NCBI GenBank assembly: GCA_003645215.1
Contig: QNEM01000087.1
Span: 1-7,773 of the forward strand
DNA length: 7,773 nt
Direction: 5' to 3'
From: Gammaproteobacteria bacterium
Lineage (GTDB): Bacteria > Pseudomonadota > Gammaproteobacteria > Eutrophobiales > Eutrophobiaceae
Notes under the pieces: generated by a model
The model's input: only the letters and a program-made list of their open reading frames with translations
Told to the model about the DNA's origin: nothing
Database searches by the model: none
Part shown: positions 1 through 6,637 of the stretch, piece after piece
Position numbering within the stretch: the stretch's first letter is position 1
How the letters are laid out: each line of letters begins with the position of its first letter
Made by a program: the position numbers and the translations under genes

Positions 1-274
1 ATGCAGGAGGTAGAACGAATCAGGACGAATATAGGACATATTCGGTTGAAAACGTCAGGAACAAGTTTTCCAGACAGAGTCGAGGAAGTCTTGTATCCGC
101 GACCTTAAGAAATCATATAGCTGCGAGGGTATCCGCAGGACACGATCTCAGGGGCAGTTTTGATGTGCAGGATGCACGAATGTCGCGGGTGCACGGATGC
201 ACAAGAGCGACCTTTTGGATACTTTTCTTTAGTCTGTACAAAGAAAAGTATCACGCCGATAAAAGGCGGAATCA
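1..274 (+). repeat. Dispersed hairpin-rich repeat, copy A (left end cut by window)
   Basis: No credible gene lies here; the minus-strand reading frame at 105-362 only translates the repeat. The tract matches copy B in blocks: 1-25 equals 6319-6343, 73-90 equals 6344-6361, 91-147 is a diverged match to 6362-6419, 148-161 equals 6420-6433, and 212-258 equals 6434-6480 over 47 identical bases. Copy A has two extra modules, 26-72 and 162-211. Each holds two stem-loops presenting GGA: 26-44 (7 bp, loop AGGAC), 48-70 (loop CAGGA), 165-177 (GTGCA/TGCAC around GGA) and 189-202 (loop CGGA). The tract ends with a 13-bp stem and a CGCC/GGCG stem. The copies show it is a repeat. Whether it is transcribed or functional is unknown. 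Confidence 0.75.
218..252. repeat. 13-bp perfect stem-loop in repeat copy A
   Basis: GATACTTTTCTTT (218-230) pairs perfectly with AAAGAAAAGTATC (240-252) around the nine-base loop AGTCTGTAC. A short CGCC (254-257)/GGCG (265-268) stem follows. The same structure, base for base, recurs at 6440-6474, and a related one with other bases is at 5251-5282. Conservation of the stem plus the following GC hairpin suggests that this is the core of the repeat unit. Confidence 0.8.
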
Positions 275-303
275 ATTCTAAAAAAGAATAAAGGTACCTA
301 TTG

Positions 304-336
304 TTGACTGGATACTGGCATACGCCAGTATGACGA
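304..336 (+). repeat. 33-nt palindromic repeat, left copy
   Basis: Contains the inverted repeat ATACTGGC (312-319), loop ATAC, GCCAGTAT (324-331). The whole 33 nt matches the reverse complement of 5167-5199 with one mismatch, in the loop. It is therefore one of an inverted pair enclosing lysA, lptM, rhlB, trxA and rho. It resembles short intergenic REP-like repeats of proteobacteria. No mobility is implied by the sequence alone. Confidence 0.75.
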
Positions 337-344
337 CAGAAGTA

Positions 345-373
345 CTGGGTTCCTATTTTCACGGGAATGACGG
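345..373 (+). repeat. Degenerate short intergenic repeat (GGGAATGACG type)
   Basis: The stretch begins CTGGGTTCC and ends ACGGGAATGACGG, with a weak TTCC/GGAA dyad. It resembles the tail of the 304-336 repeat and the element at 6524-6556, which share a CTGG start and an ATGACG end. It lies 14 nt past the lysA stop codon, between lysA and copy A. It is probably a worn member of the same short-repeat family. Confidence 0.4.
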
Positions 374-387
374 AAAATAATCAACAA

Positions 388-1638
388 CTAATCAGGCAGC
401 AACGACTCTCCAACCATCAAATTCTCAACCGTCTCTCTCTTCCTGATCTCAAAAACTTGATCCCCATCTATCATAACCTCACAGATTCTCGGACGTGAGT
501 TGTAGGTCGATGCCATGCTAAATCCATAAGCTCCCGCTGAACACACGGCTAACAGATCGCCCTGTTGCAAATTTAAATAACGTTCCTTACCAAGAAAATC
601 TCCGGTCTCACAAATAGGCCCGACGATATCGACTAATTCGTCTGTCTCAGCTTCTTGTTCATTCAAAGGCAAAATATCGTGCCAGGCACTGTATAAAGAA
701 GGCCGTATTAAATCATTCATCGCCCCATCTACAACTACGAAATTTCTATCTGGTGTTTGTTTCAGAAATTCGACCTTGGTTAATAACACACCGGCATTAC
801 CAACAATGCTACGACCAGGCTCAATGATGAGTTCATGATCCGTGTTGGCAAATTTTGCACATACTTCATCTGCATATTCCTGTGCTGATGGTGGTATTTC
901 ATCCTGGTACTGAATACCTAGTCCACCACCAATATCAATATGTTCAAGTGTGATCCCGGTCGTTTCAACTTCCTGCACCAGTCCCAGCAGACGATCAAGT
1001 GCATCAATGAATGGAGACATACTGGTGATCTGCGAGCCGATATGACAATCGATACCAACGACATTGAGATTTGCCATTGAGTGGGCTTTCTCATAGCCTG
1101 TGAGCGCATCTTCGAAAGCTATCCCGAATTTATTTTCTTTCAGACCTGTGGCGATATATGGATGTGTCTCTGCATCGACATCCGGATTCACGCGCAATGA
1201 TACCGGTGCAATTTTTCCCATCGCAGCAGCAACCTCATTCAAACGATCCAGTTCTGCCAGTGATTCCACATTGAAACACTTAATCCCGGCTTCCAGTGCG
1301 CGTTGCATTTCATTGGCTTTTTTACCAACACCAGAAAACACAATCTTGCCTGCATCTCCCCCAGCCTTGAGCACACGTTCAAGCTCGCCTACAGAGACAA
1401 TATCAAAACCTGAACCGAGTCTTACCAGAATATTGAGTACGGCCAGATTTGAATTGGCCTTTACGGCATAACAGATCAGATGTTTTTGTGCAGCCAAAGC
1501 TGAATCCAGCGCCTGCCATTGCTGCTCAATTGCTGATCTGGAATAGACATAACAGGGGGTGCCGAATTGTTTTACAACATCAGCAAGCGCTACGCCCTCG
1601 GCACAAAGTTGGCCGCTATGATAGGCGAATAAATTCAT
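388..1638 (-). CDS. lysA: Diaminopimelate decarboxylase
   Basis: A PLP enzyme that decarboxylates meso-2,6-diaminopimelate to L-lysine, the last step of lysine biosynthesis, in the cytoplasm. The 416 residues fit the family length. Visible fold-type III decarboxylase motifs are CYAVKANSN with the likely PLP lysine K60, HIGSQ (199-203), the glycine-rich IGGGLG (236-241), EPGRS (273-277) for phosphate binding, CETGD (343-347) with the catalytic cysteine, and AYG (370-372). The start ATG lies 11 nt after the stop of the lptM-like gene, and no clear Shine-Dalgarno sequence precedes it, so translation may depend on the upstream gene. In many gammaproteobacteria dapF follows lysA; here repeats follow instead. 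The assignment is secure. Confidence 0.97.
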   Translation of the reverse strand: MNLFAYHSGQLCAEGVALADVVKQFGTPCYVYSRSAIEQQWQALDSALAAQKHLICYAVKANSNLAVLNILVRLGSGFDIVSVGELERVLKAGGDAGKIVFSGVGKKANEMQRALEAGIKCFNVESLAELDRLNEVAAAMGKIAPVSLRVNPDVDAETHPYIATGLKENKFGIAFEDALTGYEKAHSMANLNVVGIDCHIGSQITSMSPFIDALDRLLGLVQEVETTGITLEHIDIGGGLGIQYQDEIPPSAQEYADEVCAKFANTDHELIIEPGRSIVGNAGVLLTKVEFLKQTPDRNFVVVDGAMNDLIRPSLYSAWHDILPLNEQEAETDELVDIVGPICETGDFLGKERYLNLQQGDLLAVCSAGAYGFSMASTYNSRPRICEVMIDGDQVFEIRKRETVENLMVGESLLPD

Positions 1639-1649
1639 TTTATTTCGAA

Positions 1650-1820
1650 TCAGGCTAATGAAGTAACAAATAAAGTGGCTGACGATGTTGCAGGCATAAG
1701 TGATGATTGTTGCTCATCAGGAAGGTAGAGCTTGCCTTTTTGACCACATGCAACCACCTGACTCAATACAAACAGGAGCATCAGTAATCGAACAGTTTTT
1801 CCACAAATATGGCCAAGCAT
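1650..1820 (-). CDS. lptM: Small LptM-like lipoprotein
   Basis: A 56-codon gene. The N-terminus has K8 and R11, a hydrophobic stretch at about residues 12-20 and a lipobox VVAC with the acylated cysteine at C25. The mature protein starts CGQKGKLYLPDE. CGQKGxLYLP is the hallmark of LptM (YifL), the small outer-membrane lipoprotein that helps oxidative maturation of the LptD translocon for LPS. LptM genes commonly precede lysA in Gammaproteobacteria, and the stop here is 11 nt before lysA, so the two are probably co-transcribed. The start ATG has only a weak GGGG about 8 nt upstream. No in-frame start lies in the 30 nt before it. The tail after residue 36 is short and nondescript. Confidence 0.9.
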   Translation of the reverse strand: MLGHICGKTVRLLMLLFVLSQVVACGQKGKLYLPDEQQSSLMPATSSATLFVTSLA

Positions 1821-1959
1821 GTCTTGTCCCCGAAATATTGATACAAGTAACTTATTGATGATGGTTCAGAATAGCAAATATTATCGTTCCGCAAAATGCC
1901 ATTCTCACGATTCCCGTTAATATTCACCGCCTGATTCTGCCGGGCTGGGGTCCTTGCAA

Positions 1960-3243
1960 CTATCTCCTTCTTGAAGAAGACCTGTTTGATCTGTTACGAC
2001 CCCCACCATTATTACGCCCTTTTCCTCCACCCCCGGAACGCTTGCGTTCTATTTTCACTGGTGGTTTCGGCTCAGCCAGCATACCAGCCACGATCTCACT
2101 GGCGGGTAATTTATGACCTATATATTCTTCAATTTCCATTAGTGAATAGACAAATTCTTCACAGGCAAAACTGACTGCATCGCCCGAGGCCCCCGCTCGC
2201 GCGGTTCGGCCAATACGATGCACATAATCCTCGGCATTCTGGGGTAAATCGTAATTAAATACGTGACTGATTTCTGGAACATGCAAACCTCTTGCTGCCA
2301 GATCGGTAGCAACCAGCACTGGAAGTTTGCCTTCCGAAAATTCCTTGAATAATCGCTGCCGTTTGTTCTGTGGCACATCCCCTGATAACACAGCCGAATG
2401 AAAGCCGTTGCCTTCGAGATAGGACCAGACTCTTTCCGCTGCTCGTTTTGTATTGACAAAGACAATGGAGCGTTTTGGATCAATTCGTTTCATTAACCCC
2501 AGAAGCAAGGGAATCTTTTCATCATTGGCAACGTGATACATGGTCTGCTTGACGTTTTCAGCCGTCACCTGATCAGGATTAATAATGATCTTCTCAGGGC
2601 TGTTCATATGCTCGTAGGCCAGTTCGGTGACCCGATGTGACAGTGTCGCTGAAAACAACATATTCTGTCTGTTTTCCGGTGGTGGCATACGTCTGAACAT
2701 GTATCTGATATCAGCGATAAAACCCAGATCAAACATGCGATCTGCTTCATCCAGAACTACAATCTCAATACCCTTGAGACTGTATACATTCTGCTTGTGA
2801 TAATCGATCAGACGCCCTGGCGTGCCAATCAGGATATCTATTTTCTCGTTCAGACTGTTGCGCTGTTTTTCATAGTCTACGCCACCATAAACCAGGCCTA
2901 ATGAAAGTCCGGCATGGGCATTGAGCATCACCGCATCTTTGTGAATCTGGATGGCGAGCTCCCTGGTCGGGGAAATTATGATTGCCCTCGGTTGCTGCTG
3001 TTTTCGCCCGGGGCGTTCCGGCTTATCCAGTAAATGTTGCATGATTGTCAGTAAAAAAGCCGCTGTCTTACCGGTCCCCGTTTGTGCCTGTCCAGCAACA
3101 TCTTTCCCGGCAAGGGCTATTGGTAAACATTCCGCCTGAATCGCGGTGCAGTGTGTCAGGCTATGCTCATCAAGTGACTTGAGTAGGCGGTCATCCAGAC
3201 CTAACTGACTGAATTCGACATCCGTCGTATGTGGTGCATTCAT
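1960..3243 (-). CDS. rhlB: ATP-dependent RNA helicase RhlB (DEAD-box)
   Basis: A DEAD-box RNA unwinding ATPase. In Gammaproteobacteria RhlB partners RNase E in the RNA degradosome. Motifs in order are the Q motif (F11, Q36), Walker A AQTGTGKT (53-60), PTREL (92-96), GG (120-121), TPGR (141-144), DEAD (165-168), SAT (198-200), VFVNT (261-265), ATDLAARGL (312-320) and HRIGRTAR (342-349). CEEFVYSLMEIEEYIGH (361-377) matches the RhlB-specific region as I recall it from E. coli. The last 30 residues are a Gly/Arg/Asn/Ser-rich basic tail, probably for RNA contact. Length 427 is close to E. coli RhlB. It is divergent from trxA, as is usual for rhlB-trxA-rho loci. No strong ribosome binding site is seen. 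Confidence 0.95.
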   Translation of the reverse strand: MNAPHTTDVEFSQLGLDDRLLKSLDEHSLTHCTAIQAECLPIALAGKDVAGQAQTGTGKTAAFLLTIMQHLLDKPERPGRKQQQPRAIIISPTRELAIQIHKDAVMLNAHAGLSLGLVYGGVDYEKQRNSLNEKIDILIGTPGRLIDYHKQNVYSLKGIEIVVLDEADRMFDLGFIADIRYMFRRMPPPENRQNMLFSATLSHRVTELAYEHMNSPEKIIINPDQVTAENVKQTMYHVANDEKIPLLLGLMKRIDPKRSIVFVNTKRAAERVWSYLEGNGFHSAVLSGDVPQNKRQRLFKEFSEGKLPVLVATDLAARGLHVPEISHVFNYDLPQNAEDYVHRIGRTARAGASGDAVSFACEEFVYSLMEIEEYIGHKLPASEIVAGMLAEPKPPVKIERKRSGGGGKGRNNGGGRNRSNRSSSRRR

Positions 3244-3345
3244 AAGAATTTCAATTTAATTAACCGGTTTGGCTTGCAATCGTGTCCTAATTTCGTTGAA
3301 ATTAAGATTCTTTCCGCAAAAGCAATAAAGGGACAATCTAGATTA

Positions 3346-3672
3346 ATGAGCGAAAACATCATACATGTTACAGATTCTAGCTTCGAAGAAGAAGTATTAA
3401 AATCAGATACACCGGTTTTGGTCGATTACTGGGCAGAATGGTGCGGCCCATGCAAGGCCATTGCCCCCGTACTCGAAGAAATTTCTGGCGAATACGAAGG
3501 TAAACTAATCATCGCCAAGATGGATGTTGATGATAATCAGCAAACACCACAGAAATATGTCGTTAGAGGCATTCCAACTTTAATGATATTCAAGGATGGG
3601 GACGTGATTGGTACAAAAGTTGGACAACTGTCTAAATCTCAACTCGCTGCTTTTATCGATAGTACTATTTAA
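3346..3672 (+). CDS. trxA: Thioredoxin 1
   Basis: A cytoplasmic dithiol-disulfide oxidoreductase that is reduced by thioredoxin reductase and reduces, for example, ribonucleotide reductase. The 108 residues begin MSENIIHVTD. The active site WCGPC is at residues 32-36 and the cis-proline P77 is in GIPT. DYWAEWCGPCK and KMDVDDN are typical of TrxA. The frame is open further upstream, to 3229, but the extra 39 residues are unlike thioredoxin and cross the rhlB start. The ATG at 3346 gives the standard length and has AAAGGGA about 13-19 nt upstream. It precedes rho, the classic gammaproteobacterial order. Confidence 0.97.
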   Translation: MSENIIHVTDSSFEEEVLKSDTPVLVDYWAEWCGPCKAIAPVLEEISGEYEGKLIIAKMDVDDNQQTPQKYVVRGIPTLMIFKDGDVIGTKVGQLSKSQLAAFIDSTI

Positions 3673-3870
3673 GTTGCGGTTTTTACTGGACGAATTGCTA
3701 GCGACATGCTAGTTTTAGGACATAAGTAGAGAAAGTCATTCTCGATTTTTAGTAGCAACTCTCCAAAACATAATTTATTTAAAGTTTTTAAACAAAACAG
3801 ATCCAGATCCACAAGCGTGTTTTAAGCACGTTTTCACAATTCCATATCAATATGAAACCAGACCACACCT
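3673..3870 (+). promoter_or_regulatory. trxA-rho intergenic region / rho leader
   Basis: These 198 nt before rho hold three plus-strand hairpins: 3697-3713 (GCTAGC/GCTAGT, then TTT), 3729-3743 (GAGAA/TTCTC, then GATTTTT) and 3813-3833 (AAGCGTG/CACGTTT with one G-T pair, then TTC). The rho start has no recognisable Shine-Dalgarno sequence. A 12-codon frame, ATG at 3852 to TAA at 3888-3890, overlaps the rho start in another frame. E. coli rho has a long leader through which Rho attenuates its own transcription. That this leader acts the same way is inference. No promoter was identified with confidence. Confidence 0.5.
3697..3716 (+). terminator. Possible weak terminator after trxA
   Basis: GCTAGC (3697-3702), loop GACAT, then GCTAGT (3708-3713) forms a 6-bp stem with one G-T pair, running into TTTT. 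The position, 25 nt after the trxA stop, suits a trxA terminator. However, the stem is AT-rich and the T-run is short, so partial read-through into rho is likely. Confidence 0.3.
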
Positions 3871-5127
<1,257 letters not shown>

Positions 5128-5133
5128 CGGTTA

Positions 5134-5160
5134 GGTTTCGCCGTTTGCGGAGACCCTTTA
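5134..5160 (+). terminator. Possible rho gene terminator
   Basis: Seven nucleotides past the rho stop, GGTTTC (5134-5139) can pair with GAGACC-type bases at 5150-5155 with one T-G wobble, enclosing CG-rich bases, and CTTTA follows. The stem is six base pairs and the T-run is only three, so this is a weak candidate. Confidence 0.3.
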
Positions 5161-5166
5161 CTTCTA

Positions 5167-5199
5167 TCGTCATACTGGCGCATGCCAGTATCCAGTCAA
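5167..5199 (-). repeat. 33-nt palindromic repeat, right copy (inverted)
   Basis: ATACTGGC (5172-5179), loop GCAT, GCCAGTAT (5184-5191), ending TCCAGTCAA. Its reverse complement matches 304-336 with one mismatch. Lying about 40 nt past rho, it forms with the left copy an inverted pair roughly 4.8 kb apart. Confidence 0.75.
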
Positions 5200-5250
5200 T
5201 GCTAAATATCTTTATTCTTTGTTTAGTTTTGATTTCGTCTTCATGGCGAG

Positions 5251-5475
5251 TTACTTCTTGTTGCACACCCCACAAGAAGTAACCAAGAAAGACGGTGCCC
5301 TAATGCCTTGGCCCCAAATAAACACTTGGGGCTCCCCGAACTGCTCACCATCGCCAACGCGCCGTTCAAATTCGCATCCCTAGCTCAGTTGAACTAAAAA
5401 TCACATCCCTATGATTTTTACGCTACCGATGGCAAACAGTCCGGCAAGGCAAAACGGGATTTATCCCTTCGTTGA
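5251..5475. repeat. Non-coding palindrome-rich tract after rho
   Basis: No credible gene is seen between rho and the cassette. The tract has an 11-bp stem-loop, TTACTTCTTGT (5251-5261) with ACAAGAAGTAA (5272-5282), like those of copies A and B in placement and C/T-rich arm but not in exact bases. It also has GCCCCAA (5311-5317)/TTGGGGC (5326-5332), and AAAAATCA (5396-5403)/TGATTTTT (5412-5419) around CATCCCTA, an octamer also present at 5375-5382. From memory, the stretch after AAGAAGTAACC resembles a widely dispersed gammaproteobacterial intergenic repeat that is often mis-annotated as short proteins. This needs a search to confirm. Confidence 0.5.
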
Positions 5476-5535
5476 TCTCAACGGTTGAGCTAAGACGCGC
5501 GTTGTTGCGCGTCGTGCTTGAGCGATTGGTTATAT
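5476..5535 (-). other. attC-like recombination site (integron cassette 3' end)
   Basis: On the minus strand the site runs from R'' ATATAAC (5535-5529) to R' GTTGAGA (5482-5476), 60 bp. The centre is a GC hairpin, GACGCGC, loop, GCGCGTC (5494-5513). The L boxes are GCTCAA (5523-5518) and TTAGC (5493-5489), which pair except for one unpaired base, the extrahelical-base feature of attC sites. The sequence also resembles, from memory, the attC of aadA-type resistance cassettes. The last base of R' deviates from the GTTRRRY consensus. The membrane-protein gene ends inside the site, as cassette genes often do. Confidence 0.7.
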
Positions 5536-6011
5536 TGCAATTTTTTGTTAATAAATTGGGTTGCTTTCAATGGCAACAATATTTGGGTTGCAATAACTAT
5601 AAGAACTGAAACTGAAAAGATCCAATATTCTTTTTTTATACTAAAAACTTTCTCTAATTCATAACCAAATTCGTTAGCAAATTCAATATTATATAGGAGT
5701 AGTAACCAATTTATTGCAGGGATAAATAGTGCGAGAGTAATACCAAACATTTTAAGTTTTAAGTTTTTTGGTATTAGGACATATTTAATTGAAAAATATA
5801 AACATGGTAGGGCAGCACTCATTCCTAATGCAGAAATACTCCAATAACAAAAAGCATAAACCATCTTAAACCCTTGAGCACCAGCAGCACCTATATTTCC
5901 AGTAATAACAATAAATATTAGTGCAATTACTTGGACAGTTACTATCAATACCGCAATAGTATTTATTACTGCCTTAATTCCAAATTCTAAATTAGGATTC
6001 ATGCGATATAA
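5482..6011 (-). mobile_element. Putative solitary integron gene cassette
   Basis: Cassette limits are inferred from the cleavage point G/TT of R' sites. On the minus strand the cassette begins after the G at 6012 with TTATATCGC, nine bases before the gene's ATG, and ends with the G at 5482. The leading TTATAT is complementary to the ATATAA of the R'' box at 5535-5530, as expected if both derive from one circular cassette. It carries one gene, which is clearly more AT-rich than its neighbours. No integrase gene is in the window, so it may be a lone or integrase-less attC site. The call rests on site anatomy, not on a database match. Confidence 0.65.
5490..6002 (-). CDS. Hypothetical four-helix membrane protein (cassette gene)
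   Basis: Family not recognised. The 170-residue product has four hydrophobic segments, about residues 11-34, 46-72, 85-104 and 126-145, with basic residues after helices 2 and 4 (K73, K79, K82, K84; K153, K154), suggesting an inner-membrane protein. A glycine/alanine-rich loop, GNIGAAGAQG (35-44), follows helix 1. The last residues, SLKHDAQQRAS, are encoded by the attC-like site, so the natural C-terminus is set by the recombination site. The ATG at 6002 overlaps the stop of an upstream 47-codon ORF as ATGA. No Shine-Dalgarno sequence is evident, so coupling is possible. Low GC relative to lysA and rho fits acquisition as a mobile cassette. No function can be assigned. Confidence 0.75.
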   Translation of the reverse strand: MNPNLEFGIKAVINTIAVLIVTVQVIALIFIVITGNIGAAGAQGFKMVYAFCYWSISALGMSAALPCLYFSIKYVLIPKNLKLKMFGITLALFIPAINWLLLLYNIEFANEFGYELEKVFSIKKEYWIFSVSVLIVIATQILLPLKATQFINKKLQYNQSLKHDAQQRAS

Positions 6012-6142
6012 CTTGTTAATAAGCGGACGGAGCGTCCGCTTATTTTTCTTATATACTGAGCCGCAGTAGCGCGTATATTGGGTATTAAAGGGGTAAAGCG
6101 CGCTCTTCTTTCAAGCAGATTATCGATCTGAGGTATTTTCAT
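5999..6142 (-). CDS. Hypothetical 47-aa ORF upstream of the cassette gene
   Basis: Begins MKIPQIDNLLERRARF and ends RSVRLLTSYIA. Not recognised. In its favour are a Shine-Dalgarno-like AAAGGA six nucleotides before the ATG, an extended -10-like box about 54 nt upstream, and a TGA that overlaps the next ATG as ATGA. Against it, the last third is simply the translation of a perfect 12-bp hairpin and an R'-like box, so the end may be a by-product of the attC-like site. The product would be basic and Arg-rich. It could be a short leader peptide, a cassette remnant or a chance frame. Confidence 0.4.
   Translation of the reverse strand: MKIPQIDNLLERRARFTPLIPNIRATAAQYIRKISGRSVRLLTSYIA
6006..6055 (-). 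other. Second attC-like site with a perfect 12-bp hairpin
   Basis: AATAAGCGGACG (6018-6029), loop GAG, CGTCCGCTTATT (6033-6044) is a perfect stem. On the minus strand it is bracketed by TATATAAG (6055-6048) and GTTATATC (6012-6005), which share the ATATAA/TTATAT complement, in the arrangement R''-L''-L'-R'. R'' ends in G, not the consensus C, and the stem lacks the usual extrahelical base in what I can align. GTTATAT at 6012-6006 is the boundary at which the membrane-protein cassette starts. Read on the plus strand, the hairpin is followed by TTTCTT and looks like a terminator, but no plus-strand gene precedes it. Confidence 0.45.
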
Positions 6143-6195
6143 CTCTATTCCTTTAGTAACGAGAAGTAATGCCTCAGGATAAACTCATTTTTATT

Positions 6196-6204
6196 GTTAT
6201 ACCA
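6196..6204 (-). promoter_or_regulatory. Possible extended -10 promoter element
   Basis: On the minus strand, TGGTATAAC fits an extended -10 (TGnTATAAT). No -35 hexamer stands out at the proper spacing. Transcription from here would give a leader of about 45-50 nt ahead of the 47-codon ORF and then the membrane-protein gene. Confidence 0.25.
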
Positions 6205-6241
6205 CTATCGTAAATGTTCTGCAGTTAAGTCCCCTTTTATC

Positions 6242-6300
6242 AAGCCGAGGAAGGAAGTAGTGATAGGGGTAGCTGCACAGGACGTGCAGACAAGCGGCTT
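6242..6300 (+). repeat. Closed stem with an AGGAC-loop hairpin, upstream of copy B
   Basis: AAGCCG (6242-6247) is complementary to CGGCTT (6295-6300). Inside is a perfect hairpin, CTGCAC (6273-6278), loop AGGAC, GTGCAG (6284-6289). The loop is identical to that of the 26-44 hairpin in copy A although the stems differ. The enclosed strand also has GAGGAAGGAAG. This looks like a compact RNA fold rather than a coding stretch. No gene is seen from 6143 to 6637. Confidence 0.5.
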
Positions 6301-6318
6301 CATGACACGACTGCATGG

Positions 6319-6498
6319 ATGCAGGAGGTAGAACGAATCAGGAGACAGAGTCGAGGAAGTCATGTAGCCGTGTCCCCGTAATCACTGCTGACTGACGAGG
6401 GGAGCCGCAGGCCTTGCTGTCAGGGGCAGTTTTCTTTTGGATACTTTTCTTTAGTCTGTACAAAGAAAAGTATCACGCCGCTAGAAGGCGGAATCAAA
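6319..6498 (+). repeat. Dispersed hairpin-rich repeat, copy B
   Basis: Collinear with copy A (1-274) but without its modules 26-72 and 162-211. The first bases complete a CTGCA/TGCAG hairpin (6311-6324) with loop TGGA. Copy A starts exactly at the matching half, so that hairpin is cut by the window edge there. CTGCTGAC (6385-6392) can pair with GTCA (6419-6422) and GCAG (6426-6429) and is followed by TTTTCTTTT, a possible terminator. The 47 bases 6434-6480 are identical to copy A. The tract lies upstream of the small gene at 6638 in the same orientation. Confidence 0.75.
6440..6474. repeat. 13-bp perfect stem-loop in repeat copy B
   Basis: Same stem and loop as 218-252, with no difference. 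It is followed by CGCC (6476-6479)/GGCG (6487-6490), whose loop differs from that of copy A. The invariant stem beside a changed loop suggests conservation or recent copying. Confidence 0.8.
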
Positions 6499-6523
6499 AC
6501 ATCAAAGTATAACTACTCTTATT

Positions 6524-6556
6524 TTACTGGATTCCCGCACAAGGCCGGTATGACGA
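6524..6556 (+). repeat. Degenerate short intergenic repeat
   Basis: TTACTGGATTCCCGC, then CCGGTATGACGA, matches the ends of the 304-336 repeat (TTGACTGGAT and CAGTATGACGA) but the centre has diverged. It follows the 13-bp stem-loop by about 50 nt, the same order and spacing as in copy A, so the short repeat probably travels with the larger unit. Confidence 0.5.
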
Positions 6557-6637
6557 ATGTCGCTAAACGACAAAACTACTAGCAGAAACCCCGCCGAACA
6601 TTTATGCTTAAGTTCAAAACTACCAGGAGGACTACTC

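Noticed and set aside
105..362. 85-codon minus-strand reading frame before lysA
   Set aside because: It lies wholly on repeat copy A and the 33-nt repeat, crosses perfect hairpins and has no ribosome binding site, so it is a translation of a repeat.
3229..3345. N-terminal extension of thioredoxin
   Set aside because: The 39 extra residues are unlike thioredoxin and overlap the rhlB start. The ATG at 3346 gives the standard family length.
5375..5411. Two CATCCCTA octamers as a possible CRISPR or iteron start
   Set aside because: Only two copies of eight bases, with no regular array. One is simply the loop of a hairpin.
6018..6050. Plus-strand intrinsic terminator (12-bp stem, TTTCTT)
   Set aside because: No plus-strand gene ends before it. 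The bracketing complementary boxes fit an attC-like site better, though terminator activity is not excluded.
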